64,000 nt of DNA, from contig NZ_CP194902.1 in the NCBI RefSeq assembly GCF_051027545.1, positions 806,001 to 870,000 of the forward strand, written 5' to 3'. Numbering within the stretch: the stretch's first letter is position 1; the number at the start of each line of letters is the position of its first letter. The stretch is from Methylocaldum sp002005105 (GTDB taxonomy: Bacteria; Pseudomonadota; Gammaproteobacteria; Methylococcales; Methylococcaceae). A program made the translations under genes and the position numbers. The notes under the pieces are model-generated. The model searched no databases. It was not told the DNA's origin and saw nothing but the letters and a program-made list of their open reading frames with translations. This document shows positions 1 through 9,081 of the stretch, one piece after another.

Positions 1-671
1 ATGCCCATCGATGTATCGACGCTACGGCCGTGCTTAATGGCTGTAGCGCTCGCCCCATTACCCAAGTGCAACGCGATGAAGTTGCACGACTCCGGCGGTC
101 GCCCCAGATGGGCGGCGGCTCGTTTCGTGACGTACGCGAACGAGGTTCCGTGAAACCCGTACCGGCGTATTCGATCGTCCCGATAAAATTTTTTCGGCAG
201 CGCGTAATGGTAGGCGTGAGGCGGCATGGATTGGTGAAAGGCCGTATCGAACACAGCGACCTGAGGCACGCCTGGCCAGAGTGCGCGGCAAACCTCAATG
301 CCCAGCAAATTTGGCGGATTATGGAGAGGCGCGAGCGGAACAGCCGCTCGAATCGCCGCCATGACCGAATCGTCGACGACGACAGCGGAACGGAAAGTCT
401 CCCCTCCGTGCACCACACGGTGGCCGATTGCAAAAAGCTCGTTCGGGTCCGGCAACTCGCCAGACTCGTCGAGCCTCCGCATCACTTCGGCAAAGGCTTG
501 ACGGTGGTCAGCGAATCCATGCCCCTCACCACCATCTTCAGGCGAAGAAGTGTGAGTCTCTCCAATTCGTTCGATAATGCCTGACAGCAGGACACGTTCG
601 TCACTCAGATCAAACAACCGATACTTTACGGACGAACTACCCGAGTTGAGGACCAAAAGCTTCCTCTGCAT
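1..671 (-). CDS. ackA: Acetate kinase, N-terminal part (cut by window edge)
   Basis: Acetate kinase interconverts acetyl phosphate + ADP and acetate + ATP in the cytoplasm. The reverse-strand reading from the ATG at 671 opens with MQRKLLVLNSGSSSVKYRLF, the acetate kinase N-terminal signature (LVLNSGSSSxK), and stays open to the window edge, where the codons read SVDTSMG, matching the family's DTSMG motif. About 223 codons are present of the usual ~400. A TGA lies two codons upstream of the ATG, so this is the first possible start in frame. It sits 70 bp downstream of the phosphoketolase gene on the same strand, so the acetyl phosphate made there would be converted to acetate and ATP. No strong ribosome binding site is visible. 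The identification is secure. Confidence 0.93.
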   Translation of the reverse strand, partial: MQRKLLVLNSGSSSVKYRLFDLSDERVLLSGIIERIGETHTSSPEDGGEGHGFADHRQAFAEVMRRLDESGELPDPNELFAIGHRVVHGGETFRSAVVVDDSVMAAIRAAVPLAPLHNPPNLLGIEVCRALWPGVPQVAVFDTAFHQSMPPHAYHYALPKKFYRDDRIRRYGFHGTSFAYVTKRAAAHLGRPPESCNFIALHLGNGASATAIKHGRSVDTSMG

Positions 672-741
672 GAGTTCTCAGCCAGCTTGTGGGAGTGCGT
701 CTACGAAATCCTTTCCGGGCCGCGCCATCGTCGCTCGCTCA

Positions 742-3120
742 TTATTGAGGCCATGTCCAATTGGCGAACTCCGGCTTGTCCACACCGTGCTCATACGCAT
801 AATTGCTGCACTCGATCTGCATGTCGCGAAGCTTTTCCTTGACATGGGCGCCCGCAACCAACAGCCCCGGCACGCGATTAATCACATCGATCGCCAGGCT
901 GAAACGGTCGATTTCGTTCTCGATGGCCAATTCCAGCGGGGTATTGATATTTCCTTTTTCTTTATACCCTCGCACGTGCAGGTTCTTATGATTGGTTCTT
1001 CTGTAAGAGAGGCGATGGATCAGCCACGGATACCCGTGGAAATTGAAAATAATCGGCTTATCCAAGGTGAAGAGACTGTCGAAATCGCGGTCGTTAAGGC
1101 CGTGGGGGTGTTCGCTTGCAGGCTGCAGCTTGAACAAATCGACCACATTGATGAAACGGATCTTCAATGTCGGGAAGTGCTCGCGCAGGAGCATGACAGC
1201 CGCTAGCGCCTCTTTCGTTGGGATGTCGCCGCAACCCACCATGACGACATCCGGCTCCGAACCCTGGTCGTTGCTCGCCCAATCCCAGATTCCCAGGCCC
1301 TTGATGCAATGCTTTATCGCTGCTTCCATGTCCAAATACTGCAAATGCTTCTGTTTGTCCGAAACAATCACGTTGACGTTATAGGTACTTCGGAGGCAAT
1401 GGTCCGCCACGCATAGGAGCGTATTGACGTCGGGGGGCAGGTAAATACGGGTCACTTCGGGGCTCTTGTTGACCACGAGATCGAGAAACCCCGGATCCTG
1501 ATGAGTGAAGCCGTTATGATCCTGTCGCCATACGGTAGAGGTGATCAAGAGGTTCAGGGAAGATACGGGAGCGCGCCAGGGGATGTCGTTGGCGATATCC
1601 AGCCATTTTGCGAACTGGTTGAACATCGAGTCGATCACGTGGACGAAGGCCTCATAGGTCGAGAAGAATCCGTGCCGCCCGGTAAGCAGATAGCCCTCGA
1701 GCCAGCCCTCCAGCGTGTGCTCCGACAACATTTCCATAACACGCCCCTCCGGCGATAATTCGCCGCCGTCGGCGTCCTCCGGCAAGTAGTCGGCCAGCCA
1801 CATTTTTTTGCTGGCTTCGTACACATCATCCAGCTTGTTGGAAGTGGTCTCGTCCGGACCGAATACCCGGAAGTTACTAGGATTTAGCGCCAGAATGTCG
1901 CGCAAAAAGCGTCCGAGGGGCCGCGTATTTTCCGACTCCACGGAACCAGGTTTCGGCACCTCGACCGCATAATCGCGAAAATCGGGCATCCTTAAAGCTT
2001 TACGGAGCAAGCCACCATTGGCATGGGGATTGGCGCTCATGCGCCGATTCCCCCTGGGAGCCAGAGCCTTCAACTCGGGAACGAGGCGGCCGGTGGCATC
2101 GAACAGTTTCTCCGGCTCATAACTTCGCATCCATTCTTCGAGCATCTTGAGGTGCTCCGGATTCTGGGCGACTCCTGCGAGCGGCACTTGGTGCGAACGC
2201 CAGAAACCTTCTATTTTGTGGCCGTCGACCGTCTTGGGTCCTGTCCACCCCTTCGGGCTGCGCAGCACGATCATAGGCCACCGCGGGCGGCTCAGGCCAC
2301 CGCCCTGGCGGGCTTCCTGCCGAATCCGACGAATTTCGAGCACGCAATGTTCTAAAGTAGCCGCCATCGCTTGATGCATGGTTTCCGGATCGCTGCCCTC
2401 GACAAAATAGGGCGTCCATCCATATCCCGCGAACAGCTGCTCCAGTTCCTCATGGGAAATGCGCGCCAGGACGGTCGGATTATTGATCTTATATCCATTG
2501 AGGTGGAGGATCGGCAGTACCGCACCGTCCCGAACCGGATTGAGGAATTTATTCGAATGCCAGGAGGCTGCGAGAGCTGCGGTTTCTGCCTCGCCATCGC
2601 CGACCATTACGGTAACCAAGAGATCGGGGTTATCGAACGCCGCACCGAAGGCATGGGAAATGCTGTAACCTAACTCTCCCCCTTCATGGATCGATCCCGG
2701 CATTTCCGGCGTGCAATGGCTGCCGATTCCGCCTGGAAACGAGAATTCCCTGAAGAACAGACGCATCCCCTCTTCGTCTTCATTTTTATTCGGATAGATT
2801 TCGGAGTACGTACCCTCGAGATAAACCGGCGCCAATACGCCTGGCGCTCCATGACCGGGGCCGGTGATGAAAATCGCATCAAGATCGTACTTATTGATTA
2901 GGCGATTGAGATGAACGTAGCTGAAACTCAAGCCGGGACTGGAGCCCCAATGACCGAGCAAGCGTTTTTTGATATGCCCCGGCTGCAAAGGCTCTTTCAG
3001 CAGAGGATTGTCCTTCAGATAAATCATGCCCACCGCAAGGTAGTTGCACGCCCGCCAGTAGGCATCGAGTTTTTGCAGCTCGTCGGCCTCGAGTGGGTGT
3101 TCCGCGATAAAAGACGCCAT
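742..3120 (-). CDS. xfp: Xylulose-5-phosphate/fructose-6-phosphate phosphoketolase
   Basis: Thiamine-diphosphate enzyme that splits xylulose 5-phosphate (or fructose 6-phosphate) with phosphate into acetyl phosphate and glyceraldehyde 3-phosphate (or erythrose 4-phosphate). The 792-residue length is normal for the family. Visible signatures are GPGHGAPG near residue 90, the SFPGGIGSHCTPE stretch near 130, GDGEAETA near 175 and HNGFTHQDPG near 540. The start MASFIAEHPL has a GAGG ribosome binding site about seven bases upstream. An acetate kinase gene follows, so the pair forms a phosphoketolase bypass giving C2 units and ATP. In methylotrophs it can draw on ribulose monophosphate cycle sugars. 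Confidence is high. Confidence 0.96.
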   Translation of the reverse strand: MASFIAEHPLEADELQKLDAYWRACNYLAVGMIYLKDNPLLKEPLQPGHIKKRLLGHWGSSPGLSFSYVHLNRLINKYDLDAIFITGPGHGAPGVLAPVYLEGTYSEIYPNKNEDEEGMRLFFREFSFPGGIGSHCTPEMPGSIHEGGELGYSISHAFGAAFDNPDLLVTVMVGDGEAETAALAASWHSNKFLNPVRDGAVLPILHLNGYKINNPTVLARISHEELEQLFAGYGWTPYFVEGSDPETMHQAMAATLEHCVLEIRRIRQEARQGGGLSRPRWPMIVLRSPKGWTGPKTVDGHKIEGFWRSHQVPLAGVAQNPEHLKMLEEWMRSYEPEKLFDATGRLVPELKALAPRGNRRMSANPHANGGLLRKALRMPDFRDYAVEVPKPGSVESENTRPLGRFLRDILALNPSNFRVFGPDETTSNKLDDVYEASKKMWLADYLPEDADGGELSPEGRVMEMLSEHTLEGWLEGYLLTGRHGFFSTYEAFVHVIDSMFNQFAKWLDIANDIPWRAPVSSLNLLITSTVWRQDHNGFTHQDPGFLDLVVNKSPEVTRIYLPPDVNTLLCVADHCLRSTYNVNVIVSDKQKHLQYLDMEAAIKHCIKGLGIWDWASNDQGSEPDVVMVGCGDIPTKEALAAVMLLREHFPTLKIRFINVVDLFKLQPASEHPHGLNDRDFDSLFTLDKPIIFNFHGYPWLIHRLSYRRTNHKNLHVRGYKEKGNINTPLELAIENEIDRFSLAIDVINRVPGLLVAGAHVKEKLRDMQIECSNYAYEHGVDKPEFANWTWPQ

Positions 3121-3161
3121 GGGCTTACCTCGCTGTTTGTTAGCTGATGAACTTAAGAAAC

Positions 3162-3184
3162 AAGGCCGATTAAAACTCGGCCTT
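3162..3184 (-). promoter_or_regulatory. Hairpin in the xfp leader
   Basis: AAGGCCGA and TCGGCCTT form a perfect 8-bp stem around a 7-nt loop, 42 bp upstream of the xfp start codon, in an AT-rich gap. On the xfp strand a short T-rich stretch follows. It could act as an attenuator or stabilise the mRNA 5' end. The function is a guess. Confidence 0.3.
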
Positions 3185-3444
3185 CATCATTGACTTTGCT
3201 TCGAAAACAACCAATTTTAGTTTGACAAGCTTAGATGAGCATAATTTGATTACTTTTATCCGAAAAACCATGCAAATGCCGACGCGAACATCTATGAATT
3301 CGCGAAAACTTCCCACAAACGGCAACTCTTAAACGAGAACGTCGTGACACGGGTTGGAACGCATGAGAAACCGCACACGATTTTGGCGTCCATCCGGACT
3401 CGCCATAAAATGACGGCCTTCAAACATCGCCGGCGCATCAACTT

Positions 3445-4926
3445 TTGAACCCTCTCCGCAAGCTTGCCTCGCAAACCGTCATCTACGGCTTGAGCAGCAT
3501 CATCGGCAGATTCCTCAACTATCTGCTGGTTCCGCTGTACACCTATACGTTTCCGGCGCAGGAATACGGCATCGTTTCGGAGTTTTATGCCTACGCCGGC
3601 TTTTTCGCCGTACTCCTGGTGTTCGGCCTGGAAACGGGCTTTTTCCGCTTCAGCAACCGGGAAGAACTCCGGTCGGACACCGTATACTCGACGGCGCTCG
3701 TCTTCTTGATATTGGCGAACCTGGCGTTTGTCTCCGGAATCGTCGTATTTCGCGAACCGCTTGCGGCGCTGCTCCGCTATTCGGAGCATCCGGAATATCT
3801 GGTGTGGTTCGGCGCGATTCTGGCGCTCGATTCCATCTCCGCACTGCCGTTCGCCAAACTGCGCTCCGAAAACCGGGCTTGGCGCTTTGCCGGCATCAAA
3901 CTGATCGAAATCGTACTCGCCATAGGACTCAACCTGTTCTTCCTGGTTTATTGCAAAAAGGCCGAGGAGCTTTGGCCGAACTCGCTTGGAGCGCGTTTGT
4001 ACGATCCGGCTATCGGTGTCGGCTATATCTTCCTGGCAAATCTTGCGGCCAGCGCGTTCAAGCTCCTGCTGCTCCTGCCGCAATTCAAAAGCTTGCGGCA
4101 TGGGCTCGATTCGCGACTCCTGAAAAGCTTGCTGGCTTACTCTCTGCCGATGGTGGTGATCGGATTTGCGGGGATGGTCAACGAAATGCTCGACCGCGCC
4201 ATCCTGAAATTTCTGCTGCCCTATGATCTTGCAACCAATCTGCGCATGCTGGGCATCTATGGCGCGTGCTACAAGCTGTCGATCCTGATGTCGCTCTTCA
4301 TACAGGCCTTCCGTTATGCAGGCGAACCCTTCTTTTTTGCATATGCCGGACGGGCGGACGCAAAGCGCGCTTATGCGCTCGTGATGAATTATTTCGTGAT
4401 CTTCTGCGTATTCATCTTCCTGGTGGTGACCCTGTACATCGACGTATTCAAGTACTTCGTCGGCGTGGAATACCGGGAAGGGCTTCACGTCGTGCCCGTT
4501 TTGCTCTTGGCCAATCTGTTCCTGGGCATCTACGTCAACCTGTCGATCTGGTACAAACTCACCGATCGAACCCTGATGGGGGCATGGGTATCCTTGATCG
4601 GCGCCGCGCTCACCATCGGCCTGAATATATGGTGGATTCCGATCATGGGCTACATGGGCTCGGCCTGGGCGACGCTGGCGTGTTATGCCACGATGACCGT
4701 CATTTCCTACGCTCTCGGTCAATACTATTACCCGGTGCGTTATCCGCTAGGAAAGATCGTGGGCTATCTCCTGCTCGGATTATTGCTGTACGGCGGACAC
4801 AAAGATCTGGTGGAGTCGTGCGGCTTGACGTCCTGGACGGTCGGCACGGCATTCCTCGGGCTTTACCTCCTGATCGTCGCCCTGGTGGATATGCGCCCTA
4901 TGCTCAGAAAACGGCAGCCGGCGTAA
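3445..4926 (+). CDS. Polysaccharide biosynthesis flippase (Wzx/MOP superfamily)
   Basis: A 493-residue, very hydrophobic protein with 12-14 predicted membrane segments. It starts NPLRKLASQTVIYGLSSIIG, the typical opening of oligosaccharide-unit flippases (Polysacc_synt family), followed by RFLNYLLVPLYTYTF and GIVSEFYAYAGFF. Such proteins move lipid-linked sugar units across the inner membrane for surface polysaccharide assembly. The start is a TTG without a clear ribosome binding site, chosen because the family N-terminus begins there. It stands alone: no glycosyltransferase genes are near, so the substrate cannot be inferred. The xfp gene upstream is divergent. Confidence 0.85.
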   Translation: MNPLRKLASQTVIYGLSSIIGRFLNYLLVPLYTYTFPAQEYGIVSEFYAYAGFFAVLLVFGLETGFFRFSNREELRSDTVYSTALVFLILANLAFVSGIVVFREPLAALLRYSEHPEYLVWFGAILALDSISALPFAKLRSENRAWRFAGIKLIEIVLAIGLNLFFLVYCKKAEELWPNSLGARLYDPAIGVGYIFLANLAASAFKLLLLLPQFKSLRHGLDSRLLKSLLAYSLPMVVIGFAGMVNEMLDRAILKFLLPYDLATNLRMLGIYGACYKLSILMSLFIQAFRYAGEPFFFAYAGRADAKRAYALVMNYFVIFCVFIFLVVTLYIDVFKYFVGVEYREGLHVVPVLLLANLFLGIYVNLSIWYKLTDRTLMGAWVSLIGAALTIGLNIWWIPIMGYMGSAWATLACYATMTVISYALGQYYYPVRYPLGKIVGYLLLGLLLYGGHKDLVESCGLTSWTVGTAFLGLYLLIVALVDMRPMLRKRQPA

Positions 4927-4961
4927 GGCTCGCTCTCGGCAGAACGTCGACAGACTGAAAA

Positions 4962-5714
4962 TCAGTAGCGGTCATACGGCCCCGCCGCATGCCGAAGATG
5001 CTGAGCCAGATAATCCGGTCGATGCATGGGACCAGCCAAAATCAGGCCAGCCAGAAATCCCCCCACGTGTGCCCAGAACGCCACGCCACCGCCAGCCTCT
5101 TGCAGGGCTGGGAGTCCACCTGCGATCTGGATGAAGAACCAATATCCCAGCATGGCAATGGCAGGCAAAGCCACGGTAGTCACATAGAATCCGAGGAAGA
5201 TCAGCGTCACTATTCTGGCCCTCGGATAGAGCCGAGCATACGCTCCCATTACCCCTCCGATCGCGCCGGACGCACCCACCATGGGTATTGCCGCAGCCGG
5301 ATCGGTGAAGATCTGAGCGCCGGCGGCGGCCAAGCCACATGCGAGATAAAAAATAACGAACCGTATCGGCCCCATCGAGTCTTCGACGTTGTCGCCGAAC
5401 ACCCAAAGGAACCAGAGATTTCCGATGATGTGAAACCACCCGCCGTGGAGGAACATATGGGTCACCAGGGTCAGGACGGACGTGTCCCCGGTCAGCTCGC
5501 AGCCCAGATTTTCTCCGAGGGGAATGACGGTTCCGGCCGGTACACGATCGAACAGCTCACCCGGGATCAAGCCATAATTGCACAAGGACCACGCCAGCGG
5601 CTCGCCGTTACCCAAGCCTTGAACAAAAACCCAACTGGCGATATTCAGGCCGATTATCGCAATCGTCGCCACTGGCCTCCTGACAATCGGATTTTCGTCT
5701 CGTAATGGGAACAT
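4962..5714 (-). CDS. Rhomboid family intramembrane serine protease
   Basis: A 250-residue inner-membrane protein with the rhomboid core: HMFLHGGWFHIIGNLWFLW, then the nucleophile motif GASGAIGG, and the second catalytic residue in HVGGFLAG. Rhomboids cleave peptide bonds inside the membrane. This one has the six-helix layout with a long first loop, as in bacterial rhomboids of the DUF1751-like group. The frame is open 44 codons further upstream, but the ATG at 5714 has a clear GAGGAA ribosome binding site and begins the conserved MFPLRDENP sequence, so I chose it. The gene converges with the flippase gene and lies 141 bp downstream of priA on the same strand. Its substrate is unknown. Confidence 0.88.
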   Translation of the reverse strand: MFPLRDENPIVRRPVATIAIIGLNIASWVFVQGLGNGEPLAWSLCNYGLIPGELFDRVPAGTVIPLGENLGCELTGDTSVLTLVTHMFLHGGWFHIIGNLWFLWVFGDNVEDSMGPIRFVIFYLACGLAAAGAQIFTDPAAAIPMVGASGAIGGVMGAYARLYPRARIVTLIFLGFYVTTVALPAIAMLGYWFFIQIAGGLPALQEAGGGVAFWAHVGGFLAGLILAGPMHRPDYLAQHLRHAAGPYDRY

Positions 5715-5855
5715 AGATTCCTCGCATGTCTTGTGAGTGGTATTTGGGAAACCCAAGGCCGTCGCGACACTCGACTCCAGCGCCATGCTAATTGGAGTCC
5801 GGGAGAAAAAGAAGCCAAGATCAAGCGAACCTGTAAACGGCGCCACTAGCCGCTA

Positions 5856-8063
5856 TCAATAAAGGTCGACCGGATCGACGTCTATAGACCAACGGACTCG
5901 CTTGGCTTCATCAAGTTCCGAAATCAACGGCAGCAGTGACTCGATAAGTCCGTGCAGCAGATTGCGCCTGGCGGATTGAAACAGCAGTTGATAACGCTGC
6001 CGTCCGGCTCGCCGCGCCATCGGTGCGGGAACCGGCCCCAACACCAACAATTCGGGCGACGGTCGCTCGTTCGCAAGATCGGCAACTCGCCCCAAGAAGC
6101 TTCGCGGCGCATCGATGTCGGTCGCCTCCGCCCGCCATAGCGCCTGATAGGTAAAGGGGGGCAACTGCGCCGCTCGGCGCTCGTCCGTACAGGCTTTTGC
6201 AAAACCGGAATAGCCGTCCCTGATCAACACATGAAGCAATGGGTGGCCAGGGTGCCGAGTCTGCAAAACGACGGTGCCCATTCGTTCTTCCCGCCCGGCG
6301 CGGCCCGCTACTTGAATAATCAATTGCGCAGTCCGTTCGCCGGAACGAAAGTCGGTGCTGTAGAGGCCGGAATCCACATCCGTGATTCCGACCAGCGTGA
6401 CCCGCGGAAAATGATGGCCTTTCGCCAGCATCTGGGTGCCGATCAGGATATCCATCCGGCCTTCGTGAATGTCGTTCAAAAGCGTTTCCAATCGTCCTTT
6501 GCGCCGCGTGCTGTCGCGGTCAATGCGCACTATGCGGGCGCCTGGGAACAACTCTGCCAACGCGTTCTCCACGCGCTCGGTCCCGAGCCCCAAGGGGCGA
6601 AGGTCTTCACTGCCGCAGCCGTTACAAGAACGGGCCAAGGACTGTTCGAACCCGCAGTGATGGCAACGCAGACGCCCGTCACCGGCATGAACGACCAAGT
6701 TCGCGTCGCAACGTCGGCAACGGGCGACCCATCCGCAGGCGTGACAAATCAAAGTCGGCGCAAAACCGCGCCGATTGACGAACAACAGCGCCTGCTCGCC
6801 GCGGCTCAATGTGTCGGCAATATACGCGATCAGTGCCGGCGAAAGCCCTTCCCGCAAGCGATGCCCTCGAATATCGAGCAATCGGAAACCGGGTTGGAGC
6901 GCCCCGCCTGCGCGATGAAGAAGCCGCAAATGCCGATACCGCTCCTGCGATACGTTGCAGAGACTTTCCAAAGACGGCGTGGCCGACCCCAACAGAATAG
7001 GAATGTTGAACAGACGGGCTCGCATGACGGCCACGTCGCGCGCCGAGAAGCGGAAGCCATCCTGCTGCTTGAATGAAGTGTCGTGCTCCTCGTCCAGAAT
7101 GATCATCCCCGGCGACTTCATCGGGGTGAAGACGGCGGAACGGGTACCGAGCAGAATACTCACCTCCCCTCGCTGCATTTGTAGCCAGGAACGGCAGCGC
7201 TCGGTTTCCGTGAGCCCGGAATGAAATATCGCGACCGGAACCGAGAAGCGGCTGCGAAAGCGGGCTTGCAACTGAGGCGTCAGATTGATTTCCGGCAGCA
7301 AGATCATGATCTGCTCGCCTCGCGCCAAAACCTCCTGCGTCAATTGCAGATACACTTCGGTTTTACCGCTGCCGGTCACGCCTTCCAGCAAGAAAGCGGC
7401 GTACGCGCCCATGACCTCCCGAACGGCGGCTATTGCGCGCTGCTGGTCCTCGTTGAGATCGAAAGGAGGAGATTTGAGTGAATTGTGGGCAGGTACTTGC
7501 GCTTCCCGGCTCTGGCACCAGCACGCCAAACCTTTCCGAACCAGGCCGTCTACAGCACCGCGCCAGTCCCAATCCAGTTCGCTCAAAAGACTATGAGGAA
7601 CGCCGTTCGGATGCTCGCGGAGCAATCCGATCAACGCCGCTTGGCGAGGGGCTCTCTTGCATGACTGCGCCGCGAAAGCATAGTCCTCCGTGACCAGGCG
7701 AAGAACCCTTTCTCCCGCGAGCTCGGCCGCACTGCCCTTGCGCAACAGGACGGCCAGAGCCGCTGCGACGACCTCACCGATAGGATGGTGATAATAACGG
7801 CTCGCCCAGTTGAGCAACCGGAGATCGTCGGAAGACAGCAAGGGATCGCTGTCGAGTATCGCTAACGCCTCCTTCAAACGTCCACGGTCCACCTCCGATT
7901 CTTCCGCAATGTCCATCAATACGCCAATTTTTCGGCGACGGCCGAAGGGAACTTCGACGCGGACGCCAAGCTTCAAACTCTGAATATCGGAAGCTGAAGG
8001 AGGAAGATAGTCGAACAGACGTCGCAAAGGCACCGAAACAGCGATCTTAAGAATTTTCGTCAT
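5856..8063 (-). CDS. priA: Primosomal protein N' (PriA helicase)
   Basis: PriA is a 3'-5' superfamily 2 DNA helicase that recognises stalled forks and reloads the replicative helicase. The 735-residue protein has an N-terminal DNA-binding region (SVPLRRLFDYLPP), Walker A GVTGSGKTEVYL, a DEEHDTSFKQ box, and a zinc-binding insert with paired cysteines (CHACGWVARCRRC ... CHHC ... CNGCG). Motif V/VI residues (GTQMLAKGHHFP, QVAGRAGR) are intact. The frame also offers a TTG two codons upstream; I prefer the ATG at 8063. The upstream intergenic region carries DnaA boxes, so replication-linked control is possible. Confidence 0.96.
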   Translation of the reverse strand: MTKILKIAVSVPLRRLFDYLPPSASDIQSLKLGVRVEVPFGRRRKIGVLMDIAEESEVDRGRLKEALAILDSDPLLSSDDLRLLNWASRYYHHPIGEVVAAALAVLLRKGSAAELAGERVLRLVTEDYAFAAQSCKRAPRQAALIGLLREHPNGVPHSLLSELDWDWRGAVDGLVRKGLACWCQSREAQVPAHNSLKSPPFDLNEDQQRAIAAVREVMGAYAAFLLEGVTGSGKTEVYLQLTQEVLARGEQIMILLPEINLTPQLQARFRSRFSVPVAIFHSGLTETERCRSWLQMQRGEVSILLGTRSAVFTPMKSPGMIILDEEHDTSFKQQDGFRFSARDVAVMRARLFNIPILLGSATPSLESLCNVSQERYRHLRLLHRAGGALQPGFRLLDIRGHRLREGLSPALIAYIADTLSRGEQALLFVNRRGFAPTLICHACGWVARCRRCDANLVVHAGDGRLRCHHCGFEQSLARSCNGCGSEDLRPLGLGTERVENALAELFPGARIVRIDRDSTRRKGRLETLLNDIHEGRMDILIGTQMLAKGHHFPRVTLVGITDVDSGLYSTDFRSGERTAQLIIQVAGRAGREERMGTVVLQTRHPGHPLLHVLIRDGYSGFAKACTDERRAAQLPPFTYQALWRAEATDIDAPRSFLGRVADLANERPSPELLVLGPVPAPMARRAGRQRYQLLFQSARRNLLHGLIESLLPLISELDEAKRVRWSIDVDPVDLY

Positions 8064-8138
8064 GTTCAACGAACTGCCACAAATCCCGGGTAGAATCGGG
8101 AAAACCGCAACACGCTTAGCAGAAAAGCAAAATCTTGC

Positions 8139-8161
8139 TTATCCACAGTTTCTGTGGATAA
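8139..8161. promoter_or_regulatory. Inverted pair of perfect DnaA boxes
   Basis: TTATCCACA occurs at 8139-8147 and its exact reverse complement TGTGGATAA at 8153-8161. Including one more base on each side they form a 10-bp inverted repeat around TTT. Both match the consensus DnaA box perfectly. A third box fitting TTATNCACA lies on the reverse strand at 8345-8353 (TGTGCATAA). An AT-rich tract (about 8210-8290) separates them. The site lies between priA and the divergent HNH gene. It may be a replication origin element or a DnaA-regulated promoter. Confidence 0.6.
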
Positions 8162-8322
8162 CTTTGTGGAATAAATGTCGGGATGTTGCCGAAAAATGCA
8201 TGAAGACTAGACTTTCATTAAATTGTAAAGATTTTGACCAAAACTTATTTTTTATAATTTTATCAATGCCTTATTTGGTCACAAAAAAATCTAATCGCGG
8301 CAGCACTGATTCAAATTTTTCC

Positions 8323-8352
8323 TTGACAAACAAATTGAATACACTGTGCATA
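8323..8352 (+). promoter_or_regulatory. Possible sigma-70 promoter for the HNH gene
   Basis: A perfect -35 hexamer TTGACA (8323-8328) is followed after 18 bp by TGCATA (8347-8352), a weak -10. The candidate -10 overlaps a DnaA-box match (8345-8353), so DnaA binding could repress it. It lies about 80 bp upstream of the HNH gene start. The assignment rests on sequence only. Confidence 0.4.
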
Positions 8353-8432
8353 AGTCGACCGACGACAGCAACCGGAAATCAAGTGTTTAACCATTCTGCA
8401 ATGAAAGACAACAATCGAACGATGGAGGATCT

Positions 8433-9023
8433 ATGGAGATTTATCATCTACAGGTGTTACGTACCGATGCCTCTGGCATGCCGCTGGAATGGATAGGCTA
8501 CCAAGAGGCGGCAAAGCTTTATCATCTAGGTGAAGTAGCCTATAGCTGCGGTACCCACCTGTATACGCTGCGGGGTGGCATTAATGCCAAGACGGGGCGC
8601 CGCAGTCTCATCGAAGTCAATTCGATCATCGCCACACACCACCACCATAACAACGGCTACGGCATCGATCCCAACTACGTTCCGCCCTTAAGCAATCCTG
8701 CCCTATTCCGCCGCGACAACAATCTTTGTCTCTACTGCGGCCACCGATTTCACCATAGCGACCTTTCCCGCGACCACATCACTCCGATCAGCGTCGGAGG
8801 CGCCGACACCTGGAACAATGTCGTAACCGCATGCAAGCGCTGCAACAACCATAAAGCCGGACGAACCCCGGAACAAGCCGGCATGCAACTCCTAGCCATT
8901 CCGTTCACCCCAACCCACGCGGAATATGTCTACCTACAAGGACGCCGGGTATTGAGCGATCAAATGGAATTCTTGAAAGCGCATTTTCCCCGCAAAAGCC
9001 CTTTGCATCAGCGGTTAAGCTAG
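8433..9023 (+). CDS. HNH endonuclease domain protein
   Basis: A 196-residue protein whose centre has the HNH nuclease fold: CLYCGHRFHHSDLSRDHITP, then GGADTWNNVVTACKRCN. The two CxxC pairs would bind structural zinc, and the D-H-I-T-P and N/N residues form the beta-beta-alpha metal active site. The N-terminal ~85 residues contain a histidine cluster (THHHHNNG). The start follows a good ribosome binding site (GGAGG, 5 bases before ATG). Proteins like this can be restriction, homing or repair nucleases; nothing adjacent (no methyltransferase, intron or phage gene) decides. The upstream gap has DnaA boxes and a possible promoter. Confidence 0.85.
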   Translation: MEIYHLQVLRTDASGMPLEWIGYQEAAKLYHLGEVAYSCGTHLYTLRGGINAKTGRRSLIEVNSIIATHHHHNNGYGIDPNYVPPLSNPALFRRDNNLCLYCGHRFHHSDLSRDHITPISVGGADTWNNVVTACKRCNNHKAGRTPEQAGMQLLAIPFTPTHAEYVYLQGRRVLSDQMEFLKAHFPRKSPLHQRLS

Positions 9024-9081
9024 CGCCTTCAGCTCCCTCAGATGGTCTGCAACATCCGACAAAGAGTACGCGCGCTTCCGG

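Noticed and set aside
30..584. Forward open frame of 184 codons
   Set aside because: It lies antisense to the acetate kinase gene, whose reverse-strand reading matches the family; the forward translation has no family features.
3292..4722. Reverse open frame of 476 codons
   Set aside because: It is a shadow of the flippase gene, rich in Arg, Gln and His as expected from antisense reading of hydrophobic codons.
8062..8496. Forward open frame before the HNH gene
   Set aside because: It runs through the AT-rich DnaA-box gap and into another frame of the HNH gene, without a ribosome binding site or family match.
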